Shown here: positions 27,272-34,732 of the stretch, in pieces
Numbering within the stretch: position 1 is the stretch's first letter
Layout of the letters: the number at the start of each line of letters is the position of its first letter
DNA from: Rossellomorea marisflavi
GTDB taxonomy: Bacteria > Bacillota > Bacilli > Bacillales > Bacillaceae_B
DNA length: 34,732 nucleotides
Direction: 5' to 3'
Assembly (NCBI RefSeq): GCF_001274775.1
Contig: NZ_LGUE01000010.1
Coordinates: forward strand, 19,759 to 54,490
The notes under the pieces: generated by a model
Seen by the model: only the letters and a program-made list of their open reading frames with translations
Database searches by the model: none
Told to the model about the DNA's origin: nothing
Translations under genes and position numbers: made by a program

Positions 27272-28022
27272 CCTTGTTGCCTCCCTTCCCGAGGAGCATC
27301 TCCCTCACTTCTTCGGTGTACTCTCCATGTTCATCGTATACATATAGCGGCGGCAGGATCTTCAGGTCGGGCTTGCCGTCCTTGATACCCTCCACCAGGA
27401 TCGTATTGGCTTCACGTCCGGCCTTCGGATAGACGAATCGCAATCTCTTCGGCTCCAGTCTATGCTTCCTCATCAGAGAAAGGATATCCAGCAACCGTCC
27501 AGGTCTATGGACGAAGGCCGCTTTCCCGCGCTGTTTCAACACAAAGGCGGCAGCCTCTATCGTGTCTTCGAGGGTACAGAGGATCTCGTGCCTCGCAATC
27601 GCAAAGTGCTCGTTCTCATTCCGTTTGTCCTCTGCCGGGGTATCGAAATACGGCGGATTGCATGTGACGACATCATAATGAGAGTGATGAAGAAGATCGC
27701 CGATCTCTTTCACGTCCCCGAGCTTCATCTCAATCTGATCATCGAGCTTGTTGTACCGTATGCTCCGCGTCGCCATGTCATGGAGCCTTTCCTGAATCTC
27801 CACTCCTGTGATGGGCACATTCGTCCTCGCTCCCATCAGAAGGGGAATGATCCCGTTTCCCGAACAAAGGTCGACGATCTTCCCCCTTTGGAGCGGAAGG
27901 TAGGTGAAGTGGGCAAGGAGGACGGCATCCAGGGAAAATGAAAACACCGAGGGACTCTGGATGATCCTCATATCTTCTGCCAATAAGTAATCCAATCGTT
28001 CATCATCTTTTAGTTCAAGCAT
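27249..28022 (-). CDS. yabB: YabB, TrmN6-like tRNA(Val) adenine-N6 methyltransferase
   Basis: A 257-residue class I SAM methyltransferase with [13 protein letters not shown] (SAM loop) and the N6-methyltransferase motif NPPY in [12 protein letters not shown]. It resembles TrmN6, which methylates A37 of tRNA1(Val). I place the start at the ATG at 28022 after CAGGAGG; an in-frame upstream start at 28058 lies within a terminator hairpin. It lies 71 nt after yabA, across a terminator-like hairpin, and overlaps rsmI. Confidence 0.93.
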   Translation of the reverse strand: MLELKDDERLDYLLAEDMRIIQSPSVFSFSLDAVLLAHFTYLPLQRGKIVDLCSGNGIIPLLMGARTNVPITGVEIQERLHDMATRSIRYNKLDDQIEMKLGDVKEIGDLLHHSHYDVVTCNPPYFDTPAEDKRNENEHFAIARHEILCTLEDTIEAAAFVLKQRGKAAFVHRPGRLLDILSLMRKHRLEPKRLRFVYPKAGREANTILVEGIKDGKPDLKILPPLYVYDEHGEYTEEVREMLLGKGGNKDEPTEKL

Positions 28023-28046
28023 GCGTTCCTCCTGTTTTACATCAAG

Positions 28047-28079
28047 AAAAAGGACCAATCCGGTTAGGAATCAGTCCTT
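28047..28079 (-). terminator. Terminator or attenuator between yabA and yabB
   Basis: About 12-bp hairpin (AAGGAC ... GTCCTT, wobble pairs inside), then TTTTTC. It separates the tmk-yabA operon from yabB-rsmI. Confidence 0.8.
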
Positions 28080-28093
28080 CGTTCTCTTCCTGC

Positions 28094-28462
28094 CTATTTT
28101 TTATTTAAAAAGGAAAGGCAGAACAGACAATCTTCATTCTTGCGCGGACTGCCGAAATGGATATTGCAGATGTGGAAGCCTTCCTGATACAGGCGGGCAA
28201 GGTTATCGTAACCTTCCCCGATATCCAGTGCCTTCTCCCCTTCTCCTGCTCGTTCCATCGCTTGCGCTTCTCCGGCAGCCGCTGCGGATGAGGCCTCCGT
28301 TTGCTCCAGCCTGCGGCGTAAATGTTCATTCTCAAGCTTCAAAGAATGATTCTCCTCCACCATCTCAGCCAGGAACTCCTTGAGCTCACCCAATTGACGA
28401 TGTAAATGATCAATTTGTTGTTCCATATTACTGACTGAATCAAAGAATTCTTTCTTATCCAC
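28094..28462 (-). CDS. yabA: YabA, negative regulator of replication initiation
   Basis: A 122-residue protein. A long Leu-rich coiled coil (residues 1-55) drives tetramerisation; a zinc module (His97, Cys99, Cys112, Cys115) forms the C-terminus. YabA binds DnaA and the DnaN clamp and blocks cooperative DnaA binding. The family-standard C-terminal motif (HICNIHFG...DCLFCL) is clear. It is the last gene of the tmk cluster, before a strong hairpin. Confidence 0.97.
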   Translation of the reverse strand: MDKKEFFDSVSNMEQQIDHLHRQLGELKEFLAEMVEENHSLKLENEHLRRRLEQTEASSAAAAGEAQAMERAGEGEKALDIGEGYDNLARLYQEGFHICNIHFGSPRKNEDCLFCLSFLNKK

Positions 28463-28476
28463 AATGCTACACCCCG

Positions 28477-29304
28477 TTACTCTGTGGCTTGGACTGATAC
28501 GGCACTCTCATTCATAATTTCATCTAATGTGAATTCAAGAACGCGTTCTTCCTCCTTGATCTCCACTTGAAGGATACGCTCAAGAATATTAAGACCAACC
28601 ACTTTGCCTTTTCCATGAGGTGTCTTGATCACAGCCCCCATATCCGGAAGTTCTTCCTTGGCTGCCTCGTATTCATCGTTCTCGTACTTAAGGCAGCACA
28701 TCAGGCGTCCGCACAACCCTGAGATCTTCGTAGGGTTGAGGGATAGATTTTGATCCTTCGCCATCTTGATGGATACAGGCTCAAAATCACCCAGGAACGT
28801 CGAGCAGCACAGCATTCGGCCACAAGGACCGATCCCACCGAGCATCTTCGCTTCGTCACGAACGCCGATCTGACGAAGTTCGATGCGCGTACGGAAGATG
28901 GAAGCCAGGTCTTTGACCAGCTCCCGGAAATCCACGCGTCCGTCCGCTGTGAAGTAGAAAATGACCTTATTGCGGTCGAATGTATATTCCACATCAACCA
29001 GCTTCATATCCAGACGATGCTGATTGATCTTGTCACAGCAGACATTATAGGCTTCCTCAGCAGACGACTTATTCTCGTCCACAATCAACCGATCTTTTTG
29101 ATCGGCGATCCGAATGACTTTTTTAAGGGGAAGCACAACGTCATTCTCTCCCACTGACTTACGTTCAACAACTACTTTACCGAATTCGACCCCGCGTACG
29201 GTCTCCACGATCACATAACAATTCTTATGGACGTCGAGCTGACCCGGATCGAAATAATAGATTTTCCCCGCTTTTTTAAAGCGTACTCCTACAACATCGT
29301 ACAA
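28477..29304 (-). CDS. ricT: RicT (YaaT), PSP1-domain RNase Y partner
   Basis: A 275-residue PSP1-family protein, the B. subtilis length. RicT joins RicA (YmcA) and RicF (YlbF) in a complex, which carries iron-sulfur clusters, that promotes RNase Y-dependent mRNA processing and the Spo0A phosphorelay. The paired Cys clusters CGRMLCC and CGRLMCC, with GIGPCGR and [16 protein letters not shown], are characteristic. The gene lies 7 nt after holB and 14 nt before yabA. Confidence 0.97.
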   Translation of the reverse strand: MYDVVGVRFKKAGKIYYFDPGQLDVHKNCYVIVETVRGVEFGKVVVERKSVGENDVVLPLKKVIRIADQKDRLIVDENKSSAEEAYNVCCDKINQHRLDMKLVDVEYTFDRNKVIFYFTADGRVDFRELVKDLASIFRTRIELRQIGVRDEAKMLGGIGPCGRMLCCSTFLGDFEPVSIKMAKDQNLSLNPTKISGLCGRLMCCLKYENDEYEAAKEELPDMGAVIKTPHGKGKVVGLNILERILQVEIKEEERVLEFTLDEIMNESAVSVQATE

Positions 29305-29311
29305 AGGACCA

Positions 29312-30295
29312 TCACCCCTGCAGTTTTAGCATAAGCTGTTCTACCAGCAGCTGCGAATTCATATTGGCGTTCAACTTGCGTTTGGCTTCAAGTATGGCCG
29401 TCATATTAGTAGAAAGACGGTTCGTCGATACATGAAGTGCGTTGGATTTCCAGTTTTCCTTTTGGTCCGGGTATACAAGCTGTTCGACTTTTCCCAGCTG
29501 GATATGGAGTAAGTCTTTATATATCAGAAGTAAAAGATCCAGTGCGCGATCGACTTGATCTTTCTCTTTGAAGTGCTGTACAAAATCCTCCTGGACTTTC
29601 ACCATCGCTTGGAAGGGACTTTTCTGAAGGACTTCATATAATTTTAACACTATTATTCTTGCTTGTGCAAACCACTCATTGCGACATAATTCTACAGCTT
29701 CCTCATAATGATTGGTCAGATTCGCGGCCAACGATGCGAATTGGGGTTCGATTCCTTCTTCCAGCAACTGTTTGACAAGCTGCTCTTTCGGAAGGGGCTT
29801 GAAGGATACAACCTGGCATCTTGACAGGATCGTCGGCAGGATGCGGTGCACATTCTCCGTGACGAGGATGGCCGTCGTATCAGCAAGGGGCTCTTCGAGG
29901 AACTTCAGAAGGGAATTGGCTGCATTGGCAGTCATTTTATCCGAATGCACAATGATGTATACCTTTTTCTTGGACTCTACTCCGGTTTTGGAGAATTCCT
30001 CCTGCAGCGCTTTGACCTGTTCTTTTTTAATGGAAAGGCCATCCGGTTCCAGTAAATGGAGGTCAGGATGGTTCCCATTATCGATCCGCTTGCAGTTGGA
30101 GCACTCTCCACAGGCAAGCCCGTCCACTTTCCGCTCACACAGGAGTGCCTTGGCAAACAGCAGGCTCATTTCCTTTTTCCTTGTTCCCTTTTCTCCTTCA
30201 AACAGATAGGCATGGGCCACCCGGTCCTTCTGGATGCTGTTTTGAAGCATTTGAAGAACGACGGGCTGGAATGGTTGTAATTCTTCAATCATCAT
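29312..30295 (-). CDS. holB: HolB, DNA polymerase III delta-prime subunit
   Basis: A 327-residue clamp-loader subunit. An AAA+ domain has a degenerate P-loop (EGEKGTRKK, without the usual GKT/S), typical of delta-prime. A zinc module is at Cys53, Cys62, Cys65, Cys68. HADKMTANAANSLLKFLEEP-type sensor and the SRC motif of the arginine finger (LSRCQVV) are visible. The C-terminus ends in LMLKLQG. Two ATG codons in a row at the start are both near AGGA. Confidence 0.96.
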   Translation of the reverse strand: MMIEELQPFQPVVLQMLQNSIQKDRVAHAYLFEGEKGTRKKEMSLLFAKALLCERKVDGLACGECSNCKRIDNGNHPDLHLLEPDGLSIKKEQVKALQEEFSKTGVESKKKVYIIVHSDKMTANAANSLLKFLEEPLADTTAILVTENVHRILPTILSRCQVVSFKPLPKEQLVKQLLEEGIEPQFASLAANLTNHYEEAVELCRNEWFAQARIIVLKLYEVLQKSPFQAMVKVQEDFVQHFKEKDQVDRALDLLLLIYKDLLHIQLGKVEQLVYPDQKENWKSNALHVSTNRLSTNMTAILEAKRKLNANMNSQLLVEQLMLKLQG

Positions 30296-30310
30296 TTCCT
30301 AATCACTCTC

Positions 30311-30751
30311 TTACCTGTATAGATTGATGAGCAATCCTTTGATTTCCCCGATTTTATCCAGGATGTCAATGGACGGCCTCTCCTGATCCATCACCGCCTC
30401 GGCAAGATCGATCAGGTGCTGGTCGATGGTTTCGACGAGGCGCAGCTTCCTGCCTTCGCCGAACTGATTCCACGTATGGGATTCCTGTAGCTCCACCCCG
30501 TAGTCCACCGCTTCCTTGAGGAACTTTTTCACCAGCGTCTTATATTTAGCAAGATCCCGGAAGGACCGGCTATGTCCCAGACGGGAGCCGGCATTTCCGA
30601 TGGTGGACAGAAGTTGATTCAACTGCTCCATATGCAGCTTCTGATCATGCTGCTGTACCATCTGACCAAAGCGGGCTTGCGCCGATCCCGCCTGGCGCTG
30701 ATCCTTCGGCAACTTATCGACGGGTATCCGCAGGTCCTGATTAATCTTCAT
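30311..30751 (-). CDS. yaaR: YaaR, DUF327 protein
   Basis: A 146-residue largely helical, cytosolic protein of the DUF327 (YaaR) family; its function is not established. It contains a long central helix with RDLAKYKTLVKKFLKEAVDYG, shared by the family. It lies between darA and holB in the tmk replication cluster, 15 nt from each. Confidence 0.92.
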   Translation of the reverse strand: MKINQDLRIPVDKLPKDQRQAGSAQARFGQMVQQHDQKLHMEQLNQLLSTIGNAGSRLGHSRSFRDLAKYKTLVKKFLKEAVDYGVELQESHTWNQFGEGRKLRLVETIDQHLIDLAEAVMDQERPSIDILDKIGEIKGLLINLYR

Positions 30752-30766
30752 CCCTACACGCCCTTC

Positions 30767-31117
<351 letters not shown>

Positions 31118-31161
31118 TCATCCATATACTTCCTACTATTATAGCACTGAACGGCGCTTTC

Positions 31162-31803
31162 TTACACTGTCCGTTTCTGTAAAAAGCCCTTCACGATGTC
31201 GTACGCCGCATCGGCTACAGCTGTCACACTCCGGCTCGCATCGACCACTTGTATACGGTTTGGATATTTATTCACAAGTTCCAAATACCCCTCCCGTACC
31301 TTATGATGGAATCCGACCGATTCAAGATCGAGACGGTTGACCTCTCTCCCTTTATGCTGATTGATCCGCTTCAACCCTTCCTCTGGCTCGATATCAAAGT
31401 AAAGGGTAAGGTCAGGCATATGATCCTCGATGGCAAATGCATTGATCTCCTCGATGGCATCCATCCCGATTCCCCGGCCCTTCCCTTGATAAGCGAGGGA
31501 ACTGTCGATGAACCGATCACACAGGACCACTTTCCCTTCCCGAAGTGCCGGCAGCACCTTCTCAACGAGATGCTGCCTCCTCGCAGCAGCATAAAGCAAA
31601 GCTTCCGTTCGCTCATCCATCTCTGTATTCTCCGTATGTAAAATGACTTCCCGTATCTGTTCGGCAATCTTGATGCCACCAGGCTCCCTGGTAATGACAA
31701 CGGGTACGCCGTCTTCTTCCAATCGTTTTGCCAGCACGGCCAATACGGTCGACTTCCCGGCCCCTTCAGGCCCTTCAACCGTTATGAAGCTACCATTCAT
31801 CAT
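31162..31803 (-). CDS. tmk: Thymidylate kinase
   Basis: A 213-residue kinase converting dTMP to dTDP. The P-loop is [10 protein letters not shown] (Lys17, Ser18), the DRF motif [12 protein letters not shown] and the LID region ([24 protein letters not shown]) are visible. The first ATG overlaps the yaaO stop (ATGATGA), with GGAGG 7 nt before; the second ATG is possible. Translational coupling with yaaO is likely. Confidence 0.98.
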   Translation of the reverse strand: MMNGSFITVEGPEGAGKSTVLAVLAKRLEEDGVPVVITREPGGIKIAEQIREVILHTENTEMDERTEALLYAAARRQHLVEKVLPALREGKVVLCDRFIDSSLAYQGKGRGIGMDAIEEINAFAIEDHMPDLTLYFDIEPEEGLKRINQHKGREVNRLDLESVGFHHKVREGYLELVNKYPNRIQVVDASRSVTAVADAAYDIVKGFLQKRTV

Positions 31804-33230
31804 GATTGTTCCTCCAATTCCTTGAACACATAAATCTTTTTTTCTTTCAATTCGTGACGCCCCTGGATCGCTGCGCCCATGTCCACATACTCCTTCAACC
31901 GGACCATCACATCATCTGTGATAGCTTCCCCTTTCAGGAGCAGGGGGATGCCAGGAGGATACGGGATGATCATCTGTGAAGAAATGCGGCCTGCAGCCGA
32001 TTGAAGAGACACGGCCTCTTCATCCCGATCCTTCATTTCCTTCCACTCCATGGACAAAAGGCTGTACGATCGGCTGGATGCAGGTGGAATGAACGTTTCT
32101 TTCCTTTTCACCCCGTCCCCTTCCCCTTCAAGCATGGCCCTGATCCTTTCCAGAGCTTCCCCATAAGGAAAGCCATCGGATTCCTTCAATAGTGGAAAAA
32201 TGAACAACACCTGCCTGGGATCGGCAAGCTCTGCAAAAACCCCTATTTCCTCCAGCCTTTTCTGAAGGCGGTAGCCGGACCATCCCGTAAACCTGACAAG
32301 AACTTTAAGGGGATCATCGGCCCTGACCACTTCCAGTCCCGGATGTAGCCTATCCAATTTCGAGATGAACCCGGAGATAGCCTCCAACCCCCTGTCCACT
32401 TCGGATGGTGTCATCGTCCCAAGATAAGAACGGGCATAATCGAGGGATGCCATAATGGGATAGGAAGGACTGCTAGACTGTAGCATGGAGAGATACTCCT
32501 TCAACCGACCCTCATCCACCCGGGGACCCTTGATATGTAAATAAGAACCCATTGTCATGGCCGGCAGCATCTTATGAGCTGACTGGATGACGATATCCGC
32601 GCCAAGAGCAAGTGCCGACTCGGGAAACTTATCGCTTGCCTGAAAATGCGCGCCATGCGCTTCATCCACGATACAGGGAATCCCCCTCGCATGAAGTTCC
32701 CCTATGATTCCTTCAATGGAATAGGTAAACCCATAATAGGTCGGATAGGTCAGCACACAGGCCTTTGCATTCGGGAACGCCTCAAGTGCCTCCTTGACCG
32801 TTTCTAACGAGACACCAAGAACCGATTCCCCCTTTTCCTCCCACTCTGGTTCGAGCAGGACCGGGACAGCACCAGCAAGCCTGATTCCATTCCATACCGA
32901 CTTATGACAATTCCTCTGGACCAGTATATAATCCCCGTCCGTACAAGTAGCCAGGATGGCAGCCATATTCCCTGAAGTACTACCATTCACAAGAAAATGA
33001 CTCGACGTGCTCCCATACAAATTGGAAAGCAAAGCCTGCGCCTCCGCAATCGGCCCCTCGGCATCGTGAAGATCATCCAACCCCGTGAGTTCCGTCATAT
33101 CCCCTTTATGAGCGGGATCTCCCGTAAGGATGCCATTTTTATGACCCGGTACATGAAACGAAATCGGATTGTTCTTTATATGTTTATTGATTGCCTGCAC
33201 AAGCGGCATCTTTGATTGATCAACGTTCAT
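31800..33230 (-). CDS. yaaO: YaaO, arginine/lysine/ornithine decarboxylase-family PLP enzyme
   Basis: A 476-residue fold-type I PLP enzyme of the Orn/Lys/Arg decarboxylase family. [10 protein letters not shown] begins the catalytic part, [10 protein letters not shown] binds cofactor phosphate, VDEAHGAHF holds the Asp that pairs with the PLP nitrogen, and [15 protein letters not shown] holds the Schiff-base Lys. The substrate cannot be deduced; B. subtilis YaaO is uncharacterised. The gene overlaps tmk and lies 115 nt after csfB. Confidence 0.93.
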   Translation of the reverse strand: MNVDQSKMPLVQAINKHIKNNPISFHVPGHKNGILTGDPAHKGDMTELTGLDDLHDAEGPIAEAQALLSNLYGSTSSHFLVNGSTSGNMAAILATCTDGDYILVQRNCHKSVWNGIRLAGAVPVLLEPEWEEKGESVLGVSLETVKEALEAFPNAKACVLTYPTYYGFTYSIEGIIGELHARGIPCIVDEAHGAHFQASDKFPESALALGADIVIQSAHKMLPAMTMGSYLHIKGPRVDEGRLKEYLSMLQSSSPSYPIMASLDYARSYLGTMTPSEVDRGLEAISGFISKLDRLHPGLEVVRADDPLKVLVRFTGWSGYRLQKRLEEIGVFAELADPRQVLFIFPLLKESDGFPYGEALERIRAMLEGEGDGVKRKETFIPPASSRSYSLLSMEWKEMKDRDEEAVSLQSAAGRISSQMIIPYPPGIPLLLKGEAITDDVMVRLKEYVDMGAAIQGRHELKEKKIYVFKELEEQS

Positions 33231-33321
33231 CTTCCACTAACCCTTCCAACACTCTATCCATCTATCGTATCATATCCAGGCTCCATTGCGCTCAGGCTTA
33301 TTCTACCTGAGCTTCCCGGGC

Positions 33322-33350
33322 AAAAAAAAATCATAACCAAATCGGCTATG
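33322..33350 (-). terminator. Terminator of csfB
   Basis: Stem CATAGCC / GGTTATG with loop GATTT, followed by nine T. The csfB stop TAG (33346-33348) lies within the 5' arm. Confidence 0.88.
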
Positions 33351-33546
33351 AATAGATTTCTGAAGTATTCACTTTCTTCAACCTTTGCACGAACAGCTTA
33401 TAAAGAGGATCACTCGTCTCAGTCTCCACCATTTCACGCTCGCACTCATAGCATATAAACGATGTATACAGATGGATGCCGATCCGCTTTTCCTCACTGC
33501 AAACAATGCAGCATTCACCAACCGCCTTCGCATTCACATTACTCAT
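33346..33546 (-). CDS. csfB: CsfB/Gin, anti-SigG (and anti-SigE) factor
   Basis: A 66-residue protein with a zinc-binding set C13-x2-C16 and C32-x2-C35 (CIVC; CYEC), in the family context GIHLYTSFICYECE and TSDPLYKLFV...IYS. CsfB binds SigG in the forespore and SigE later in the mother cell, preventing premature or mixed activity. I chose the ATG at 33546, 7 nt after GGAGGAGGAGAG; upstream in-frame codons lie in or before that site. It is separated from yaaO by a terminator, and xpaC-yaaN are missing from the expected position. Confidence 0.93.
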   Translation of the reverse strand: MSNVNAKAVGECCIVCSEEKRIGIHLYTSFICYECEREMVETETSDPLYKLFVQRLKKVNTSEIYS

Positions 33547-33590
33547 AGGGCTCTCCTCCTCCATACATCTATTCTGCCACCAACCGATGA

Positions 33591-33618
33591 ATTGTATACG
33601 CAATTATCAACTTTTCAA
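33591..33618 (-). promoter_or_regulatory. Possible promoter of csfB
   Basis: TTGAAA (33613-33618), 16 bp, TACAAT (33591-33596) fits a SigA promoter. The SigF promoter expected from B. subtilis is not clearly seen; a GTATA core lies nearby but lacks a good -10 partner. Confidence 0.4.
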
Positions 33619-33733
33619 CTAACTGAATTATCACGGTGTACTTCCATCTTATGTATCACCGGCTTGGTCTGTGTTCACAGGCTGAAAAAAGTTGGGCGTT
33701 CTGAGGAGAAAGCTGTTTCATAATCTTTTTTGT

Positions 33734-33955
33734 TTGTACAGGGACAGAGCGTCAAGTTTTGGGATGAACTGGTTGAAGGAGAGGGATTTCTGATTTGATC
33801 CTACGGTGAGGTTTACATCTTTAGCATATTCGGTGGGTTTTGTACACAGACAAAGCGTCAAGTTATGGGAGGTATTGGATATTTTAATTTATTTTTTTAT
33901 AGCTCCTACCATTTTTCTCATTTATTGTACACAGACAGAACGTCAAGTTATGGGA
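33734..33955. repeat. Three copies of a 31-bp direct repeat
   Basis: Copies at 33734-33764, 33840-33870 and 33925-33955 share TTGTACA at one end, a core GACAGAGCGTCAAGTT (with single-base variants) and end in TGGGA. Starts are 106 and 85 bp apart. Sequences between copies are unrelated to each other. Confidence 0.85.
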
Positions 33956-34017
33956 TTTTTTGGGATTTAAGCCGTAATAATTTTATCCCTTACGAACTTG
34001 AAACTACGATTGAAAGG

Positions 34018-34160
34018 TCGCAGGTATGCACGGCCTTGCGCAAATACAGGGGTCGGATCGCAAATAGAAAAATGGCCAGTGGTCCGTTTCGCAAATAAAA
34101 AGTCGATTTTCACAAATAAAATCAAAAATGTCGCAAGTAGATGGTTGAATTTCGCAGGTA
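34018..34160. repeat. Helically phased TCGCA-A/G-TA repeat array
   Basis: Nine-base motifs related to TCGCAAATA start at 34018 (TCGCAGGTA), 34038 (GCGCAAATA), 34058 and 34089 (TCGCAAATA), 34110 (TCACAAATA), 34131 (TCGCAAGTA) and 34152 (TCGCAGGTA). Start-to-start distances are 20, 20, 31, 21, 21, 21 bp, that is, two or three helical turns. Two more copies are at 34297 and 34337. Confidence 0.8.
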
Positions 34161-34292
34161 TTTTCGTGCGTGGAAGGGAACGATGGGTCCTTGAGTGCTT
34201 CAAATGGGAAAAAGATGTTGCGAGGAATGTCGAATGGTGTCAGGTACATAAGTGAATACTTTATCTGGAAAAACTTCACTGATAAAAGCATC

Positions 34293-34550
34293 CTATCCGC
34301 AGGTATCACGCCCCCTTCGTACGGAATGAAAAAAAGTCGCAAATAAGCGCGACTTCCCCATAGCCTCATCTCCAGATAACGCCTCTGTCCAACCCACTTG
34401 GCTGATCATATACTCCCACATGTCATTCAAGCTCTTAAACTCTGTCTCTTTGACCTTGCTCACCGTCCTCATCCCATACTCTAACCGTAATCTGGTCCTC
34501 CTAGCCAACCCTTTCAACCTGCGATCTTCACATATCTCTCTAATCAACAT
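34293..34550 (-). CDS. Weak hypothetical reading frame
   Basis: An 85-residue frame with a basic N-terminal half (ICEDRRLKGLARRTRLRLEY) and a segment SLNDMWEYMISQVGWTEA. I do not recognise the family. The ATG at 34550 follows the weak site AGGGTGG by 8 nt. A hairpin with seven T (34328-34355) lies inside its 3' part, which argues against a complete gene; it may be a remnant or non-coding. Confidence 0.25.
   Translation of the reverse strand: MLIREICEDRRLKGLARRTRLRLEYGMRTVSKVKETEFKSLNDMWEYMISQVGWTEALSGDEAMGKSRLFATFFHSVRRGRDTCG
34328..34355 (-). terminator. Hairpin with T run downstream of the rRNA operon
   Basis: AAGTCGC / GCGACTT stem with an 8-nt loop, then seven T in total on the minus strand. 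The loop and stem contain a copy of the TCGCAAATA repeat. It may be a second, backup terminator. Confidence 0.6.
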
Positions 34551-34621
34551 CTTTCTAGCCACCCTATTTCAAACGGCCAACATCACCAGCACCAACATTC
34601 CCTGCCAACGAAAAAACACCA

Positions 34622-34657
34622 CAAAAAAAGCAACCCATCAAATGAGCTGCTTTTTTC
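34622..34657 (-). terminator. Terminator of the rRNA operon
   Basis: 10-bp stem AGCAGCTCAT / ATGGGTTGCT (two wobble pairs), flanked by A and T runs, a few nucleotides after the 5S rRNA end. Confidence 0.93.
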
Positions 34658-34662
34658 TCTAT

Positions 34663-34732
34663 TGCCTGGCGACGTCCTACTCTCACAGGGGGAGATCCCC
34701 CAACTACCATCGGCGCTGAAGAGCTTAACTTC
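34663..34732 (-). rRNA. rrf: 5S ribosomal RNA, 3' part
   Basis: The minus strand reads GAAGTTAAGCTCTTCAGCGC..., then GGACGTCGCCAGGCA at the end: the last 70 nt of a Bacillus-type 5S rRNA. The gene runs off the window, so it is incomplete here. In B. subtilis an rRNA operon (rrnA) lies in the same place next to csfB. Confidence 0.97.

Larger units (their letters stand above)
33547..34662. other. Gene-poor region between csfB and the rRNA operon
   Basis: This 1.1-kb stretch holds the csfB promoter candidate, three copies of a 31-bp repeat, a run of helically phased 9-bp repeats, a hairpin with T run, a weak hypothetical reading frame and the rRNA terminator. No other gene can be supported. Confidence 0.6.

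Noticed and set aside
34018..34160. CRISPR array at the phased repeats
   Set aside because: Repeats are only 9 bp with 11-22-bp gaps and vary in sequence; there are no cas genes.
34004..34369. 121-residue minus-strand frame across the phased repeats
   Set aside because: Its seven-residue periodicity comes from the 21-bp DNA repeats, it lacks a good ribosome site, and it crosses the hairpin at 34328-34355. I treat it as a by-product of the repeats, though this is not certain.
34261..34379. 9-bp inverted repeat TTATCTGGA / TCCAGATAA, 101 bp apart
   Set aside because: Too short for transposon ends without a duplicated target or a transposase-like frame.

Overview
This window is a stretch of Bacillota chromosome close to the replication origin. 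It is laid out almost exactly like the Bacillus subtilis segment from the rrnA ribosomal operon to the tRNA-Glu gene beside spoIIE, but written in reverse, so nearly all genes are on the minus strand. Gene order, spore genes (yabP, yabQ, spoVT, fin, spoVG, sspF, yabG, csfB), SigB-, SigG- and SigH-type promoters and Spo0A boxes all point to an endospore-forming member of Bacillaceae. The mid-range G+C suggests a lineage outside B. subtilis proper, such as the Rossellomorea group; that assignment is a guess.

Layout by increasing coordinate. 1-130: tRNA-Glu and its terminator (plus strand). 140-6270: yabR, divIC, yabQ, yabP, rqcP (yabO), mazG (yabN), a SpoVB/MurJ-like exporter (yabM) and spoVT; these concern division, spore coat and cortex, ribosome rescue and nucleotide clean-up. 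6570-11800: mfd, fin, pth, ctc; transcription-coupled repair, a SigF antagonist, peptidyl-tRNA hydrolase and a stress L25 protein. 12000-15520: prs, glmU, spoVG, yabJ. 15540-20760: purR, ispE, sspF, veg, yabG, ksgA, rnmV. 20880-25460: yabE, tatD, metG. 26066-26347: abrB, the only protein gene here that I place on the plus strand. 26400-33230: rsmI, yabB, yabA, ricT, holB, yaaR, darA, tmk, yaaO. 33346-33546: csfB (gin). 33547-34662: a gene-poor stretch with two kinds of repeat. The window ends in the 3' part of a minus-strand 5S rRNA gene.

The genes form several short operons, mostly closed by clear intrinsic terminators. Recognisable promoters tie them to growth (SigA for veg, yabE, yabR, glmU, abrB), general stress (SigB for ctc), early sporulation (SigH for spoVG), forespore (SigG-type for spoVT, fin, sspF) and mother cell (SigK-type for yabG). 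Compared with B. subtilis, xpaC-yaaN and yazA are absent from their expected places.

The most notable non-coding signals are: a perfectly symmetric parS-like ParB site built into the metG terminator; an ECF-sigma promoter reading antisense into yabE; clustered Spo0A boxes around and upstream of abrB; three copies of a 31-bp repeat; and a run of seven TCGCAAATA-like repeats spaced in whole helical turns between csfB and the rRNA operon.
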